Positions 62,377-64,000 of a DNA stretch of 64,000 nucleotides are shown here, piece by piece (the first letter of the stretch is position 1; every line of letters starts with the position of its first letter). The DNA comes from Thermoproteota archaeon (GTDB lineage Archaea > Thermoproteota > Thermoprotei_A > EX4484-217-1), in the NCBI GenBank assembly GCA_029258915.1, contig JAPDJU010000002.1, forward strand, positions 62,001 to 126,000. Direction: 5' to 3'. The position numbers and the translations under genes are program-made. The notes beneath the pieces were generated by a model. That model was not told the DNA's origin. It was given only the letters and a program-made list of their open reading frames with translations, and did not search any database.

Positions 62377-64000
62377 ATGAAGAAGCCTGTTAGAGCTATA
62401 CAGTATAATTTGGAAGATCCTTACGGGTATTTCATAAGTAAATTTACTGCTAAAAAATTAGTAAACTATACTAAAAGAATGCATGCTAACGTTATTGTTG
62501 TTTTTGCAAGAGATGCTTGGGGTAGAAGACTTTATTTAAAAGGCAAGGTAGCACCTAAACATCCTAGGCTGACAAAAGAAACCTGCCTTGAAGAACTAGT
62601 TAAACTAGCTAGTGAAAACAATATTAAAGTAGTTATCATGGTTGCGCATACAGCTAATAAACACATGTATGAAGAACATCCAGAATGGGTTCAAGTAAAC
62701 GTTAAGGGAGAGCCCGTAATTTTAGAACATGTACCGTTTGGAGTAGCAATTAAACATCCTCAATGGCCTCTTCTCTGTTTAAATTCGCCATATATGAGTT
62801 ACTTAGAGCAGGAGGTTAAAGAGGCAATAAGTATAATAAAACCCTATGCTGTACTTTTAGATTCTTTCAGATATCAGCCAGATTATCAAAAAGCATGCTA
62901 CTGTAAATACTGTAGAGAAAAATTCCGTAAAGAAACAGGGTACGATCTCCCTGAAGAAGAAAACTGGGAGAGCAGAGAGTGGAAGGAGGCTTGGAAATGG
63001 AGATATAAAGTTGTTTTAGAATCTATGAGGAAACTATGGAAAATAGCTAAAGAAGCTAAAAAAGATATAGTATTCATGTACAATAATCATCCAGCAGGAT
63101 GGTCTGGTAGAGCAAACAAAGTACTTGAAGAAGCAAGAGACATCATAGATGCAGTCTTTGCTGAATGCAGTGAAGCAGATCATCAACCTCCAGGATTTAT
63201 TTCTGAAATGGTTAGGCTCACCAAAGCCATGAGCGGAGGCAAACCTGTTTGGGCTTCTAGAAATGCTTTTCACATGTATAGAACAGTTACTTCTACTACA
63301 CCCTTAGCTGTTAAGCAAGGGCTTAGAGAAGCATTTATTGCTGGAGGCTCACCTTGGATCTTATTCTTCTCCTCAACTTTAACTCAAGATGCTAGAATAA
63401 TGGATGCTGTTTCAGAAGTTTATTCCGAAATAGAAAAACTAGAAGACTACATGGAATATGCAGAACCCCTAAAATATGTAGGAATTATAGCGTCTAATAA
63501 TACAAGAGACTGGTATGGCAGAGACAACCCAGCATCCTATGTTGATGAAACTAGAGGATTCTACTATGCATTAATCCATAAACATGTACCTGTAGAGTTC
63601 GTGACTGATAAGGACTTAGAAAATTATGAAAGACTTAAAGACTATAAATTACTGATCCTAGCAAATAACACATGTATTTCTGATAGAGCATTGGATAACA
63701 TTAGAAAATACGTTAAAAATAAAGGTAAACTCTTAGTAACATATCAGGCAACAATATTAAATGAAGAAGGAATTGAAAGAGGAGATTTTGGTTTATCGGA
63801 CATTATGGGCTTCCATTATGAGGGCCTATTTGAAACACCATGGAGTTATACTGTAATAGAAAAAGAAGACATATTGTCTAAAGGTGTACCTAAGACCATA
63901 CTTTTGGGAGACATGAGCTACACCTTTAGAAAAACCCGTGTCGAACATGGCTTAGGAAACCATGCTAGGCTAAGAGTAGAGTCGGATGAGGTAGAAGTTG
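62377..64000 (+). CDS. glycoside hydrolase-like protein (GHL6/GH42-like), 3' end outside window
   Basis: An open frame from ATG 62377 (an in-frame TAG lies six bases upstream, excluding earlier starts) to the window edge, at least 541 residues. It starts with a TIM-barrel-like part (RAIQYNLEDPYGYFISKF, VVFARDAWGR, VLLDSFRY with a CYCKYC segment near 175) and continues with a region like the beta-galactosidase trimerisation domain (VGIIASNNTRDWYG, KLLILANNTC). This matches hypothetical glycosyl hydrolase 6 proteins, some linked to alpha-L-fucosidases. It fits the sugar-importer and isomerase genes in the window. Catalytic acids not assigned. Confidence 0.7.
   Translation, partial: MKKPVRAIQYNLEDPYGYFISKFTAKKLVNYTKRMHANVIVVFARDAWGRRLYLKGKVAPKHPRLTKETCLEELVKLASENNIKVVIMVAHTANKHMYEEHPEWVQVNVKGEPVILEHVPFGVAIKHPQWPLLCLNSPYMSYLEQEVKEAISIIKPYAVLLDSFRYQPDYQKACYCKYCREKFRKETGYDLPEEENWESREWKEAWKWRYKVVLESMRKLWKIAKEAKKDIVFMYNNHPAGWSGRANKVLEEARDIIDAVFAECSEADHQPPGFISEMVRLTKAMSGGKPVWASRNAFHMYRTVTSTTPLAVKQGLREAFIAGGSPWILFFSSTLTQDARIMDAVSEVYSEIEKLEDYMEYAEPLKYVGIIASNNTRDWYGRDNPASYVDETRGFYYALIHKHVPVEFVTDKDLENYERLKDYKLLILANNTCISDRALDNIRKYVKNKGKLLVTYQATILNEEGIERGDFGLSDIMGFHYEGLFETPWSYTVIEKEDILSKGVPKTILLGDMSYTFRKTRVEHGLGNHARLRVESDEVEV

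Overview
The window is AT-rich archaeal DNA. Gene starts follow short Shine-Dalgarno runs (GGTG, GAGG) or lie just downstream of TATA-like boxes, and GTG and TTG starts are common. The gene set is archaeal: a Dph6-type diphthamide ligase, a HypA paired with a Mrp/MinD-type HypB, an Mth938-like protein, DUF1464, DUF2148, a class II ribonucleotide reductase with an intein, VapBC and an IS607-type TnpB element. I would place it among Thermoproteota/TACK-like archaea, probably thermophilic, but I cannot name a species. I saw no rRNA, tRNA or CRISPR array.

Layout. 1-5 kb: a partial membrane-anchored protein, an N-formylglutamate amidohydrolase-like protein, a zinc ribbon, a secreted beta-propeller with a C-terminal membrane anchor, and a lipoate-protein ligase. 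5.4-10.1 kb: a complete BMP-type (nucleoside-like) ABC importer. 10.3-14.5 kb: a hemerythrin-like protein and Leloir-type sugar genes (epimerase, cupin, galactokinase-like GHMP kinase, GalT). 14.6-20.5 kb: two fucose/arabinose-isomerase-like proteins joined to a ribose-type sugar ABC importer; a glycoside hydrolase-like gene runs off the right edge. 20.5-28.3 kb: an Mth938-like protein, the intein-bearing RNR, a PD-(D/E)XK-like nuclease candidate, a DUF296 protein, a ferritin-like protein, a GtrA-like protein and a hydroxyacid dehydrogenase. 28.4-30.4 kb: an IS607-type element whose recombinase has a nonsense codon. 30.4-37.4 kb, all on the minus strand: a thioredoxin-like protein, TldE and TldD, then an amidohydrolase-like protein that has lost metal ligands, Dph6, a double ParB/SerK-like protein, HypB(Mrp type) and HypA. 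37.5-41.2 kb: a gene-poor accessory stretch with a GNAT, a VapBC pair, secreted proteins, a frameshifted gene and a membrane-protein remnant.

The most interesting region is 42.5-50.0 kb, a tight seven-gene operon: a homocitrate synthase/AksA-type synthase without the LeuA regulatory domain; aconitase-type large and small subunits, the small one with a YLRT loop; a beta-decarboxylating dehydrogenase; a ThDP enzyme lacking the acetolactate-synthase FQE motif; a GMC-type flavoprotein with a four-cysteine cluster; and a lipoate/octanoate-protein ligase. This reads as 2-oxoacid chain elongation followed by decarboxylation, redox chemistry and transfer to a protein or cofactor. It is a candidate for an undescribed route to a medium-chain acyl cofactor (7-oxoheptanoate/coenzyme B-like, pimelate or lipoyl precursor). 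Plain leucine or lysine synthesis fits less well.

50-64 kb: an alpha/beta hydrolase, a HemN/HemW-like radical SAM protein, a promoter-linked structured RNA candidate ahead of a DUF2148 gene, a large secreted beta-propeller, a DUF4184-like membrane protein, a rhomboid protease, an NhaC antiporter, unknown proteins, a decayed secreted-protein gene, ProC and the partial glycoside hydrolase. Several genes are broken by single stops or shifts (29.8, 40.4, 60.5-61.1 kb). They may be true pseudogenes or assembly errors.
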